From the NCBI GenBank assembly GCA_014728215.1, contig WJLZ01000084.1:1-64000 (forward strand): a stretch of DNA of 64,000 bases, given 5' to 3'. The notes beneath the pieces were generated by a model, which was not told the DNA's origin, ran no database searches, and worked only from the letters and a program-made list of their open reading frames with translations. Shown here piece after piece: positions 9,074-18,291 of this stretch (position 1 is the first letter of the stretch; each line of letters opens with the position of its first letter). The DNA comes from Chitinivibrionales bacterium. Its GTDB lineage: Bacteria; Fibrobacterota; Chitinivibrionia; Chitinivibrionales; WJKA01. A program made the translations under genes and the position numbers.

Positions 9074-9616
9074 TTAAGCGCCTTTCATTGCCGATTCGAT
9101 GCCCTTACTGAAATCGGTGGGAACAGTGGTAATACGCGCAGCAAGGTCCCGGTCGATCATCATGAGCGCCTGAGCATTATCACCCGCTACCTTCAGCATA
9201 CCGATGATGTCATTATCATTTTCCTCTTCTTCAACCTGCTCCGTAACATACCATTGCAGAAAAATCTGTGTGGCATGGTCTTTCTCCTGTATAGCAAGCT
9301 CAATCAGATCGTTAAAACACCGGGTAATGAACTGCTCGTGCTTCAAGGTGGCCTGAAACATGTCCATCGGGGATTTCCAACTTGACGGCGGTTCTTTGAT
9401 CGCCTGAAGCTTGGCGCTTCCTCCCTGGCGCTGGATGTATTCATACAGTTTCATCGCATGAAGCATCTCCTCGTGATACTGCACCATAAACCAGTTGCCA
9501 AAACCCTTGAGCCCCTGATCGGTGGAATGAGCAGACATCGCCATATACAAATAGGCAGAGTACATCTCATTATTGATCTGACCATTCAACGCCTCTACCA
9601 TTTTATCACTCAACAT
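9074..9616 (-). CDS. ftnA: Bacterial non-haem ferritin
   Basis: 180 residues, the normal length of bacterial ferritin. The ferroxidase signature is clear: NEMYSAYLYM on helix A, YHEEMLHAMK on helix B, and an acidic EEEENDND stretch later. It should assemble into a 24-subunit shell that oxidises and stores iron in the cytoplasm. The start ATG has AAAGGAG five bases upstream. The neighbours on this strand (rubrerythrin-like protein, superoxide dismutase, Gdt1-ferritin fusion) make an iron and oxygen-stress group. I could not identify a Fur or PerR operator with confidence in the 92-base upstream gap. Confidence 0.95.
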   Translation of the reverse strand: MLSDKMVEALNGQINNEMYSAYLYMAMSAHSTDQGLKGFGNWFMVQYHEEMLHAMKLYEYIQRQGGSAKLQAIKEPPSSWKSPMDMFQATLKHEQFITRCFNDLIELAIQEKDHATQIFLQWYVTEQVEEEENDNDIIGMLKVAGDNAQALMMIDRDLAARITTVPTDFSKGIESAMKGA

Positions 9617-9708
9617 AGAAACTCCTTTGAAGTAAGTTTAAAAAATATTCCGACAAAAATTATTTGCAATATATATGCCATTAAAAACACTCCTCGGAAG
9701 GCACTTTG

Positions 9709-10251
9709 TCAGCCATCCTTCTGTCGCTTAAGGTATTCTTCATACGAGTCAAGATAGCGGTCTTTGCCGGGCACGACAAGAAAACGAAGCTCTGCCCGGC
9801 GTCCACCGATATGAGCGCCGCCCATATATATTTTATCGCCATTCACATGCCTGTCGGCGATACGGTGAACCGTTGATGCCCGCTCCGATGCATCATCCCA
9901 GGCTTTCTGCATCACCTGCTGTACACTGTCGTTTCCCAATCGATTAATGTTCGATATCGCCCAGGTAAGGTGCCACACGTTGAAATCTTCTTTTAAGCTG
10001 TCGATATAGTCAAAGTAAAGATCTGATACTTTCTGTGCCTGATCGGAACCGAAAAACTGGTCTCGCACCGCCCAGAGAGGAAGCACACAACCCCATCCGC
10101 CTTTCTCCATCTCGCTCCGGGCAACTTTTAACGTCTGATCGATATCGATCCCCCCGATTATTACATCTCTCCGCTCATGGGTAAAATACCAAAGACAACT
10201 GCTATGAAGAAGCAGAAGAACCAGTGCTCCACAGGCTACATTCGATTTCAT
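9709..10251 (-). CDS. Exported protein of unknown function
   Basis: 180 residues with an N-terminal hydrophobic segment (about 5-22) that should direct export; the cysteines near its end do not form a standard lipobox. I do not recognise the rest. It is mixed alpha, rich in Trp and charged residues, and has a Gly-rich patch (MGGAHIGGRR) near residue 145. A good AAGGAG ribosome-binding site supports the ATG. It sits between ferritin and the exported superoxide dismutase on the same strand, so a periplasmic role in the same stress response is possible but not shown. Confidence 0.7.
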   Translation of the reverse strand: MKSNVACGALVLLLLHSSCLWYFTHERRDVIIGGIDIDQTLKVARSEMEKGGWGCVLPLWAVRDQFFGSDQAQKVSDLYFDYIDSLKEDFNVWHLTWAISNINRLGNDSVQQVMQKAWDDASERASTVHRIADRHVNGDKIYMGGAHIGGRRAELRFLVVPGKDRYLDSYEEYLKRQKDG

Positions 10252-10385
10252 ATTTTTCTCCTTAACGGCATTCTCCAGTCAAGCAGAGAAACCCGAATCT
10301 TTCAACGTAATATCACTTAAAAGGGTTGGAAAGTGTATTGAAATTAGAAGCTCAGAACGTATTACTATACACTTGTGCCCCTAAT

Positions 10386-11132
10386 CTAACCCTTTTTTTC
10401 TTTTCGAGCCAGATCAAATTTCTGCCCGGCAAAATCCCAGTTAACTAATTTATCGAACCAGGCATCGATATAGTTTTCCTTTTCATTTTGATAATCCATA
10501 TAATACGCATGCTCCCAGACATCAATCGTTACAAGCGGAATCTGCTTATCCAGCAAGGCATTGTCGTGATAGGTGGTCCTGCTGACGAGTAATTCGTCTC
10601 CATCGTAAGCAAGCCATACCCATCCACTGCCGGGCATCATTGCCTTCTTTACAAATTCCCTTCTGAAAGCATCAAAGCTTCCAAAAGATTCGTCTATTTT
10701 TTTACCAAGATTCCCTTCAAGCTTCCCACCGCCACCGGGTTTCATGCTTTTCCAGTATAAATCATGATTCCATGCCAGGAGTGCCATATAAAAGGTGGCT
10801 TCCTCAATACCCTTAATGCTCCCATGGGTTTTAAGAATGATTTCAGACAGGGGAATGTCTGCATATTCAGTCCCCTTTATCTGTTTTGAAACCAGATCAT
10901 AATAGCCTTTATGATGCTTGATATAATGCAAATCCACCGTTTTCTTACTGATATACGGCTCCAGCGCATCCAGCGCATAGGGCAGTGACGGTTGGACTAA
11001 CCCTTTCTTTTCTTGGGCAGCAAATGTTTTCTGAGGATTAAAAAATGAAGTGGCGGCAATACCTGCTGCGCCGATGGCGATTCTTTTTGCAAAATCTCTT
11101 CGATCAATACCACGGGACCCATATTCATCCAT
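10386..11132 (-). CDS. Superoxide dismutase (Fe/Mn family) with Tat signal peptide
   Basis: 248 residues from the ATG with AAAGGAG eight bases upstream; an ATG 33 bases further up is less likely. The N-terminus has a twin-arginine motif (RRDFAKR from residue 11) followed by a hydrophobic stretch and an Ala-x-Ala-type end near residue 38, so folded enzyme should be exported to the periplasm. The mature domain has all metal ligands of the family: His in LHYIKHH, His in WNHDLYW, and Asp/His in DVWEHAYY. It converts superoxide to peroxide and oxygen. Metal preference cannot be settled; a His in TTYHDN may replace the usual second-sphere Gln, as in some cambialistic enzymes. Most family members are cytoplasmic. 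Confidence 0.93.
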   Translation of the reverse strand: MDEYGSRGIDRRDFAKRIAIGAAGIAATSFFNPQKTFAAQEKKGLVQPSLPYALDALEPYISKKTVDLHYIKHHKGYYDLVSKQIKGTEYADIPLSEIILKTHGSIKGIEEATFYMALLAWNHDLYWKSMKPGGGGKLEGNLGKKIDESFGSFDAFRREFVKKAMMPGSGWVWLAYDGDELLVSRTTYHDNALLDKQIPLVTIDVWEHAYYMDYQNEKENYIDAWFDKLVNWDFAGQKFDLARKEKKG

Positions 11133-11330
11133 ACACAAAGCTCCTTTAAAGGTTATATTTGGCATACAATGCCCATAAAGGGACTAACCAAATATATAAA
11201 TATACTTCGGAGGATGCAATTATCGTGCCAAATTGCCCCAAATTGAGCCAAAATAACCAGGCATGCAAATTGCAGTGATAGTTTTTAAGAAATTTAAAAA
11301 ACAGACAATCCCAGGTGGAGAGAAAACAGT

Positions 11331-11768
11331 ATGAATTCCCGTGAAATTTGGAAAGAACTTGAAATAATAATCGATCAGGCAAAAACTGCAGTTCTGGCAA
11401 CAGCCGATAAAAAAGGCAGGCCCCACATGCGATGGGTCACGCCAGCGATTGTCGACAACCGCTTCGGATCGATTTTCATGATCACTTCACCGGGATTTGC
11501 CAAGGTCAACCATATTCTGGCAATGCCGGAAGTTGAGTGGTTGTTTCAGACAACAAATCTGGACACGATTATCTCCATAAACGGAACAATGAAGATTAAT
11601 CGCAACGCTTCATTGAATTCCGAAATTCGTGAAATCGTATCAACACGGCTTGGAACATTCTGGAAACTAAACAAAGATCCACACGATACGGTGGTACTTG
11701 AAACGATGGTAACCAATTCCATGCTTTTCAAACCGCTCCAAGGAACCAAAGATATTATTACCTTTTGA
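11331..11768 (+). CDS. Pyridoxamine-phosphate-oxidase-like flavin-binding protein
   Basis: 145 residues of the split-barrel family related to general stress protein 26. The N-terminal half has the usual order: a helix, the strand AVLATADKKGRPHMRWVTP, then FMITSPGFAKVNHI with a Lys that in relatives contacts flavin phosphate. Such proteins bind FMN, F420 or haem; the ligand cannot be told here. A GGTGGAGA ribosome-binding site precedes the ATG. The stop is 14 bases before pdhA, so it is probably the first gene of the pyruvate dehydrogenase operon. Confidence 0.8.
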   Translation: MNSREIWKELEIIIDQAKTAVLATADKKGRPHMRWVTPAIVDNRFGSIFMITSPGFAKVNHILAMPEVEWLFQTTNLDTIISINGTMKINRNASLNSEIREIVSTRLGTFWKLNKDPHDTVVLETMVTNSMLFKPLQGTKDIITF

Positions 11769-11782
11769 AGAAAAATTGCGCT

Positions 11783-12769
11783 ATGGCTTTATCACGAAAG
11801 AAAAACAAAGAATCAAATAAGCGGTTGTCATTAAAACTTTTTCGGACGATGCTTCTGATCCGCCGTTTCGAAGAACGGGCATCACAGATGTACGGTATCA
11901 GGAAAATCGGTGGCTTTTGTCATTTGTATATCGGTCAGGAGGCTGTTGCTGCAGGCTCAATTACATCACTGGATCTAACAAAAGACTATGTTGTTTCCGC
12001 CTATCGCGATCACGGCCAGGCCCTTGCTTGTGGTCTCTCTCCCGACGAATTGATGGCCGAACTTTTCGGAAAAAAAACCGGGTGCAGCAAAGGAAAAGGC
12101 GGTTCAATGCACTTTTTCAGCGCCGAGAAACACATGTTGGGCGGTAACGGCATTGTCGGGAGCCAGATTCCGGTTGCCACCGGAGTTGCCCTGAAACTCA
12201 AATACAAGAAAGAACCGGGTGTCGTACTCTGTTTTTTCGGTGACGGCGCCATTCATCAGGGAGCATTCCATGAAAGCCTGAATCTCGCAAAGATCTGGGA
12301 CCTCCCGATTGTCTACATTTGCGAAAATAATCAGTATGGGATGGGCACCGATTTCAAGCGGGTATCATCGGTGACCGAGCTCTCTATTACCAGTTCGGCC
12401 TACGGCATAGCGGGAGAACAGGTTGATGGCATGGATGTTATGAAAGTATATGACGCCGTTTCTCGAAAAACAGCAACAGCGCGAAACGATCATGTTCCCG
12501 GCTTTCTGGAAATAAAAACGTATCGATATAAAGGCCATTCCATGAGTGACCCTGCAACCTATCGCACAAAGGAAGAGGTTGCCGCTTATAAGGAACAGGA
12601 TCCGATTCTTCTTCTTAAAGTCCAGATGATCAAAAACAGAGAAATAACCGAAGAAAAGTATAAAAAACTCGATAACGAAATAAAGGAGATTTGCCGGAAT
12701 GCCGTATCTTTTGCCGAGGGGAGCGAAGAGCCGCTAGTTGAATCACTGTACAAAGACATAATTGCATGA
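11783..12769 (+). CDS. pdhA: Pyruvate dehydrogenase E1 component, alpha subunit
   Basis: 328 residues from ATG 11783; an in-frame TTG 18 bases upstream is possible. It has the thiamine diphosphate motif GDGAIHQG followed about 28 residues later by ENNQYGMGT, and the E1-alpha features RDHGQALACG and GKGGSMHFF. With PdhB it decarboxylates pyruvate and reductively acetylates the lipoyl group of PdhC. A close relative would be the acetoin dehydrogenase alpha subunit; the absence of acetoin genes favours pyruvate. pdhB follows 13 bases later. Confidence 0.92.
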   Translation: MALSRKKNKESNKRLSLKLFRTMLLIRRFEERASQMYGIRKIGGFCHLYIGQEAVAAGSITSLDLTKDYVVSAYRDHGQALACGLSPDELMAELFGKKTGCSKGKGGSMHFFSAEKHMLGGNGIVGSQIPVATGVALKLKYKKEPGVVLCFFGDGAIHQGAFHESLNLAKIWDLPIVYICENNQYGMGTDFKRVSSVTELSITSSAYGIAGEQVDGMDVMKVYDAVSRKTATARNDHVPGFLEIKTYRYKGHSMSDPATYRTKEEVAAYKEQDPILLLKVQMIKNREITEEKYKKLDNEIKEICRNAVSFAEGSEEPLVESLYKDIIA

Positions 12770-12782
12770 AAGAGGAATACCG

Positions 12783-13763
12783 ATGGCGGAGAAAAGCATG
12801 CGTGAAGCATTGAGGATGGCTATGGATGAAGAGATGGCTCGGGATAAAAACATCATTCTTCTCGGCGAAGAAGTAGCACAGTACAACGGCGCCTATAAAG
12901 TCAGCCAGGGCTTGCTTGACAAGTACGGCCCCGAACGGGTAATTGATACTCCCATTTCCGAGGAAGGATTTACTGGTGTCGGTGTTGGTGCTGCCATGGC
13001 AGGCCTTCGGCCGATTGTTGAATGGATGACGTTCAACTTCGCTCTCATGGCAATCGATCAGATCTACAGCAACGCATCGAAAATGCGATACATGTCGGGC
13101 GGGCAGTTCGGGGTACCGGCAGTTTTTCGCGGTCCCAACGGTCCTGCAGAATATCTTGCCGCACAACACTCACAGGCTTTACAGTCGATATATGCCCATG
13201 TTCCCGGCCTGAAGGTTGTTTCACCTTCAACACCCTATGATGCCAAAGGTATGCTGAAAAGTGCGATCAGGGACGATAATCCGGTGATCTTTATGGAAGC
13301 CGAATTGATGTATGGGTGGAAAGGTGAAGTCCCCGACAAAGAGTATCTTATCCCTTTTGGTGAAGCTGCGGTAAAACAAAAAGGAAATGATGTCACCCTT
13401 CTCGGATTTTCCAAACCCATGAGTGTGATTCTTGAGGCGGCAGGGGAACTGACAAAAGAGGGCATCAATGCGGAAGTTATTGACTTGCGGTCATTGCGAC
13501 CCCTTGATGAGCATTCGATTTATGCCTCGGTTCGTAAAACAAATCGTTGTGTGATTATCGATGAAGCCTGGCCCTTTGCGAGCGTGGGTTCCCATATCGG
13601 ATGGCTCATTTCAAAAAACTGTTTTGATTTTCTCGATGCCCCGGTCGAACTGGTATCATCAGAGGATGTCCCCATGCCCTATAACCATACTCTCGAGCTC
13701 GCAGCACAGCCATCGGCAGAAAAAATTATCCGTGCAGCGCGGAGAACGCTCTATAGAGAATAA
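12783..13763 (+). CDS. pdhB: Pyruvate dehydrogenase E1 component, beta subunit
   Basis: 326 residues. ATG 12783 is chosen because AGAGGA lies seven bases upstream; an earlier ATG at 12762 overlaps pdhA. The transketolase-type pyrimidine domain (LGEEVAQYNGAYKVS, DTPISEEGFTGVGVGAA) and the C-terminal domain (VIDLRSLRPLD, DEAWPFASVG) are complete. It forms an alpha2beta2 E1 with PdhA and supplies the Glu that activates thiamine diphosphate. It lies between pdhA and pdhC with gaps of 13 and 12 bases, so one transcript is very likely. Confidence 0.93.
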   Translation: MAEKSMREALRMAMDEEMARDKNIILLGEEVAQYNGAYKVSQGLLDKYGPERVIDTPISEEGFTGVGVGAAMAGLRPIVEWMTFNFALMAIDQIYSNASKMRYMSGGQFGVPAVFRGPNGPAEYLAAQHSQALQSIYAHVPGLKVVSPSTPYDAKGMLKSAIRDDNPVIFMEAELMYGWKGEVPDKEYLIPFGEAAVKQKGNDVTLLGFSKPMSVILEAAGELTKEGINAEVIDLRSLRPLDEHSIYASVRKTNRCVIIDEAWPFASVGSHIGWLISKNCFDFLDAPVELVSSEDVPMPYNHTLELAAQPSAEKIIRAARRTLYRE

Positions 13764-13775
13764 AGGAAAACTATT

Positions 13776-15014
13776 ATGGCCGAAACACTTGTCATGCTTG
13801 CCTTGTCCCCAACCATGGAATCGGGTAAAATTGCTCAATGGAGTAAAAAGGAAGGCGATCCGATAGAAAGCGGAGATGTCCTTTGTCAGGTCGAAACCGA
13901 TAAAACAACGATGGATTATGAATCAACCTCAGAGGGAGCACTGCTGAAAATTATCGCTCCGGAAGGCAGTGAGGTCAATGTCGGCGACAACATTGCGATT
14001 ATCGGAGAAAAGGGGGAGGATATTTCGGAACTGCCTTCTGAGACCGTGCAACCGGAGTCGGAAAAAAAGGAGATCGCCGAACCGGAGCAGGCAACTCACC
14101 AAAAGAACCCCCAAGAAAAATCCATTTTGACAGCGCAACCGGCTGAGTCTGAAGGGAATTTTCCCAGAGGAGTACCGGTATCGCCCCTGGCCCGTAAAAT
14201 GGCGGCCGATAAAGGGATAGATTTGCACTCGGTTAAGGGAAGCGGCCCCCGGGGTCGTATTGTCAAAAAGGATGTCGAGGGATATTCCCCGCCGCAGCCA
14301 AACCTCCATGCGCCGCCACGTGGCGCGGCATTACGTGATGAAATCATACCGGTATCGGAAAAACGGCGGGTTATTGCGCAGCGACTCTCGAATTCCTTCT
14401 ATTCCGCTCCCCACTACTCTCTCTCGGTCGAAGTTGTCCTTGAAACCCTTCTTTCGGCACGGACACGAATCAACAAAAGCTCAGGGGAGAAAATCTCCCT
14501 CAATGCCTTTATTGTCAAATTTACCGCTCAGACGCTGGTTAATCACCCCATGGTAAACTCATCATGGGAATATGAAACAATCCATAGATACGGTACTGTT
14601 GATATAGCACTGGCGGTCGCTCAACCCGACGGTCTCATTACCCCGGTGGTCCACGACTGTGAAACCAAAGGAATCAGACAAATCGATCATGACCTCAAAG
14701 AGCTTATCGGTAAGGCCCGGGAAAACCGTCTTGCCCCCGAAGAATATTCCGGTGGTACCTTTACCATAAGTAATCTCGGCTCAATGGGCATACGGGAATT
14801 CACCGCCATCATCAATCCTCCCCAGGCCGCGATTCTGGCCGTGGGTGAAATCGTGAAGAAACCGCTGGTCGATGAAAACAATGACCTGGCGGTTCATAAC
14901 ACAATGATGCTGACACTGTCCTGTGATCACAGAATTCTCGACGGGGCGGTCAGTGCGGCCTTTTTGAGTGATCTAAAGAAGTTTCTGGAATACCCGATAG
15001 AAGCGCTTCTGTAA
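13776..15014 (+). CDS. pdhC: Dihydrolipoamide acetyltransferase (E2) of pyruvate dehydrogenase
   Basis: 412 residues with the E2 domain order: one lipoyl domain (about 1-80, lipoyl Lys K43 in ETDKTTMDY), an acidic/Pro linker, a peripheral subunit-binding domain (about 132-168, VSPLARKMAADKGID), and the catalytic acyltransferase domain (about 190-412) ending with DHRILDG, whose His is near residue 385. It passes the acetyl group to CoA and forms the core of the complex. AAAGGA precedes the ATG. Only one lipoyl domain is present, as in many Gram-positive and FCB-type E2 proteins. Confidence 0.95.
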   Translation: MAETLVMLALSPTMESGKIAQWSKKEGDPIESGDVLCQVETDKTTMDYESTSEGALLKIIAPEGSEVNVGDNIAIIGEKGEDISELPSETVQPESEKKEIAEPEQATHQKNPQEKSILTAQPAESEGNFPRGVPVSPLARKMAADKGIDLHSVKGSGPRGRIVKKDVEGYSPPQPNLHAPPRGAALRDEIIPVSEKRRVIAQRLSNSFYSAPHYSLSVEVVLETLLSARTRINKSSGEKISLNAFIVKFTAQTLVNHPMVNSSWEYETIHRYGTVDIALAVAQPDGLITPVVHDCETKGIRQIDHDLKELIGKARENRLAPEEYSGGTFTISNLGSMGIREFTAIINPPQAAILAVGEIVKKPLVDENNDLAVHNTMMLTLSCDHRILDGAVSAAFLSDLKKFLEYPIEALL

Positions 15015-15028
15015 CAAGGATTAAAACT

Positions 15029-16417
15029 ATGAACGAAAAATATGATCTAATCGTAATCGGCGCAGGCCCGGGCGGCTATGTCGGCGCGATCAGAGCAGCC
15101 CAACGGGGATTGAAAGCCGCGGTCATTGAAAAGGACAAACCCGGCGGCGTATGCCTGAATATCGGCTGTATCCCATCAAAATCGCTTATTCACGAATCCA
15201 ATAATTTCCGGCTGATACCATCATTGAAAGAGCTGGGGGTGAAAATCGATGCAGAAGAATTTGACTACAGGAAAGTATTTGAACGATCACGGAAAGCCGC
15301 CGACACCCTTTCAAAGGGAGTCGATTATTTGCTTAAGAAAAATGGCATAGAACTCATCAAGGGAATAGCCACACTGAAAGATTCTTCAACGGTCCTGATT
15401 GACGGCGACAGGGAACTGACCGCGCGAAACATCCTCCTTGCAACCGGCTCCCATCCCCGGCAGATCCCCGGCTTTGAATTCGATCACAAGCAGATACTTT
15501 CTTCCGATGATGCCCTCATGCTGACAAAGCTTCCGAAATCGATCTGTATCCTCGGCGGTGGGGCGATCGGTGTGGAGTTTGCACATATATTCAATGCATT
15601 CGGGGTCGACGTTCATATCGTTGAAATGCTCGGGCACCTGGTCCCATTGGAAGACGATGACATTGCCGCCGAATTGCAGAAAAGTTTTTCAAAAAGAGGG
15701 ATACATATTCATACATTATCGAAAGCAACAACCCTGAAAAAAACAAAGACCCGTTGCAAAATAACCATTGAAAATGTCGAAAAAAATCAGGAAACCCTCT
15801 CGGTCGATCAGGTACTGGTTGTTGTCGGCCGCGTACCCAACACCGGAAAACTGGGACTCGAAAACAGCGGGATTCAAACCGACAAAGGATTCATCCCTGT
15901 TGGTGATTATTATCAAACTTGTTCAACAGGAGTATTTGCAGTCGGCGATGTTGTCGCATCGCCCATGCTTGCCCATGTGGCATCGAAGGAGGCCCAAATT
16001 GCGGTAGAATTTATGGCTGGCGACAATCCACAAAAATGGCTTGACAGCAATCATATCCCATCAGCGGTATACTGCGAACCACAAATCGCAAGCTTCGGAC
16101 TCACCGAAAAACAGGCAAAAGAATCCGGCATTCCCTTCAAAAAAGCGACGTTTCCTTATCGGGGAGTCGGTAAATCGGTTGCAGTAGGCAGTCCTGAAGG
16201 CATGGTGAAAATTATTTTTGATGATAAATACAAAGAAATACTGGGATGTCATCTTGTGGGCGCAGACGCGACTGAGATTATTCACGAACTTTTACTTGCT
16301 AAAAAATCGGAACTGCTTCCCGAAGACATCGCATCCATGGTGCATGCCCATCCTACACTCTCAGAAGCAGTGATGGAATCCATGCGCGCGGTTGAGGGAT
16401 GGGCGGTGCACGTGTAG
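15029..16417 (+). CDS. lpd: Dihydrolipoyl dehydrogenase (E3)
   Basis: 462 residues, a full flavoprotein disulfide reductase. It shows the FAD site GAGPGGYVGAIRAA, the redox disulfide GGVCLNIGCIPSKSL, the NAD site GGGAIGVEFAHIF, a second FAD motif GVFAVGDVV, and the C-terminal catalytic His in HAHPTLSEA. It reoxidises the dihydrolipoyl group of PdhC and makes NADH. It closes the PDH gene set; nqrB starts 146 bases further on the same strand, and NADH made here is the substrate of that complex. I saw no clear terminator between them. Confidence 0.96.
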   Translation: MNEKYDLIVIGAGPGGYVGAIRAAQRGLKAAVIEKDKPGGVCLNIGCIPSKSLIHESNNFRLIPSLKELGVKIDAEEFDYRKVFERSRKAADTLSKGVDYLLKKNGIELIKGIATLKDSSTVLIDGDRELTARNILLATGSHPRQIPGFEFDHKQILSSDDALMLTKLPKSICILGGGAIGVEFAHIFNAFGVDVHIVEMLGHLVPLEDDDIAAELQKSFSKRGIHIHTLSKATTLKKTKTRCKITIENVEKNQETLSVDQVLVVVGRVPNTGKLGLENSGIQTDKGFIPVGDYYQTCSTGVFAVGDVVASPMLAHVASKEAQIAVEFMAGDNPQKWLDSNHIPSAVYCEPQIASFGLTEKQAKESGIPFKKATFPYRGVGKSVAVGSPEGMVKIIFDDKYKEILGCHLVGADATEIIHELLLAKKSELLPEDIASMVHAHPTLSEAVMESMRAVEGWAVHV

Positions 16418-16563
16418 GGATTGAAAAACAACGAGAACGATTAAGATGGACGAATGATTTTACAATATTCTGGATAAATAATATATTTATGAACTCTCTT
16501 GGATTGCATTACACCCGGTTTGATCCGGTTAAGATTATTAGTTTAAAGAAGTTATAAATTACT

Positions 16564-17625
16564 GTGAAGTTTCCAAAAAAAGTTCAGTTTCTCAGGCAGA
16601 AAAATATGTTACGAGTGCTTTATGCACTCGCTCCTGTGGCACTGATTTCGGTGTATTTCTACGGATGGCGATTTGCCGCTATGATCGCCGTTGCAGGTGC
16701 TGCGGGATTTGTTACCGAATGGATCATGGCCCAGCGGCGAAACGGCAAGGTAAGTTATGCCTGTTTTGTAACGACAAGCATACTGGCAATTTCACTGACT
16801 CCTACAACGCCTTTCTGGATTATCATAATCGCTTCGGTTATTGCCATACTTTTCGGTAAGGAAGTTTTCGGGGGATTTGGAAAAAATGTTTTTAATCCGG
16901 CGATTGTCGGCCGTGCCTTTGTTTTTGTCTCTTTTCCCATCGAAATAACATCACGGTATGTCCCCGTATTCCGGGGTTTTCCCGGTGGATTTGCACAATG
17001 GAGCTGGTTAACACAGGAGAGAGCGCCTCAATACCTGCGGCAGGCGGGTCTTTCACTTGCCGATGCGGTCAGTGCGGCAACACCCATGTGGGCTCGTCGT
17101 GACCTCGATTACGTCACATCAATAAAAGACCTGTTTCTGGGTACGATAGGTGGCGCTTTTCAAAGTGATGGTTCCTGGAATGCCCTTTCCTCAGGATCGG
17201 GTGGAGAATTATCCGCGCTGATCATTCTCTTTGCAGGTATTTATCTCGTCTGGACCAAAACCGCCCAGTGGCGTCTGATTGTGGCAACCTGGTGCGGTGC
17301 AATAGCCATGAACATCCTGTTACGGCATATTCTGGGCATTGAGGCTGCACCAACGATCCCTTTCACCCTCTTTTCCGGTGCACTGATGTACGGTAGTGTC
17401 TATATGGTTACCGATCCGGTAAGCGCACCCAAAATACCGCTGTCGCAGTGGATCTACGGTCTTTTTATCGGTTCGATGGTTGTCTTTTTCAGGGCCAAGG
17501 CAATTTTTACCGGAGGAGTATTGTTCTCGATTCTTCTGGGCAACATGCTGTCGCCATCACTTGACATGTGGTTCAAACGCATTCGGGCCATGCGTGCATC
17601 GAAAGCAAAGGAGAAACCGGCATGA
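16564..17625 (+). CDS. nqrB: Na+-translocating NADH:quinone reductase subunit B
   Basis: 353 residues with about ten membrane helices, starting at GTG. NqrB/RnfD family marks are FGKNVFNPAIVGRAF, the flavinylation motif SAATP with T173 as the likely FMN-linked Thr, and the late segment MYGSVYMVTDPVSAPK. It is called NqrB, not RnfD, because the operon includes a true NqrF and no RnfB or RnfC. NqrB carries FMN and riboflavin and forms part of the sodium path in the inner membrane. It overlaps nqrC by ATGA. At 353 residues it is shorter than typical NqrB (about 410), mainly at the N-terminus. NqrA, normally encoded just upstream, is absent; the upstream gene is lpd. Confidence 0.9.
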   Translation: MKFPKKVQFLRQKNMLRVLYALAPVALISVYFYGWRFAAMIAVAGAAGFVTEWIMAQRRNGKVSYACFVTTSILAISLTPTTPFWIIIIASVIAILFGKEVFGGFGKNVFNPAIVGRAFVFVSFPIEITSRYVPVFRGFPGGFAQWSWLTQERAPQYLRQAGLSLADAVSAATPMWARRDLDYVTSIKDLFLGTIGGAFQSDGSWNALSSGSGGELSALIILFAGIYLVWTKTAQWRLIVATWCGAIAMNILLRHILGIEAAPTIPFTLFSGALMYGSVYMVTDPVSAPKIPLSQWIYGLFIGSMVVFFRAKAIFTGGVLFSILLGNMLSPSLDMWFKRIRAMRASKAKEKPA

Positions 17626-18260
17626 AGAAATCCTCACCGGCATATATCCTTCTGTTTATCGTTGCTATTTCGGCCATCTTCGGGTTTGGTGTTTCGATGG
17701 TACACTACAGCACCGAAGATCTGCTTGAACGTAATCTGGCACTTCATCGTAACCGGACTATCGCCCGGGCCTTCGATCTCGATGTGACCGGTGATTCTCC
17801 CCAGGATTATCTGCAGACTGTGGAGCGTAACGTTGAGGACACTACGATGGTTATAAACAATCGGAAATGGGAAATTTTCTTTGCAAAAGACGGGGAAGGT
17901 GAAGTCGGTTTCATCTTTTCCGGTATGGGTTTCTGGGACAGAATCACCGGTATTCTGGTACTTTCATCCGGTTTACAAACTATCAAGGATATTAAATTTT
18001 TGTCTCAAAAAGAGACACCCGGCTTAGGTGCTCGAATTGAAGAGCAATCCTTTACAAAACAATTTGAAGATTTACCGGTAGATTGGGATACACCTCAGGA
18101 GAGATATATTATCATTGGCCCCGGTAATGGTGCCAATAGTGTCGATGCAATCACCGGTGCAACACAGACATCGCTGGCTCTGATGAAGATGCTCAACAAC
18201 GAGCTGCATTTATTCAGAAATGCTTATAAAGAAATCGCGAAGGCACAAAGAAGCAGATAA
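17622..18260 (+). CDS. nqrC: Na+-translocating NADH:quinone reductase subunit C
   Basis: 212 residues: one N-terminal membrane helix (about 7-28) and a periplasmic FMN-binding domain. The covalent flavin motif is DAITGATQTS, with T181 as the likely attachment site. AAAGGAG lies eight bases before the ATG, and the ATG overlaps the nqrB stop. The protein takes electrons across the periplasmic face of the NQR complex. Flavinylation needs an ApbE-type transferase, which is not encoded in this window. Confidence 0.92.
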   Translation: MKKSSPAYILLFIVAISAIFGFGVSMVHYSTEDLLERNLALHRNRTIARAFDLDVTGDSPQDYLQTVERNVEDTTMVINNRKWEIFFAKDGEGEVGFIFSGMGFWDRITGILVLSSGLQTIKDIKFLSQKETPGLGARIEEQSFTKQFEDLPVDWDTPQERYIIIGPGNGANSVDAITGATQTSLALMKMLNNELHLFRNAYKEIAKAQRSR

Positions 18261-18291
18261 TGTTCATGAAAAATAAGAACACAAGACAATT

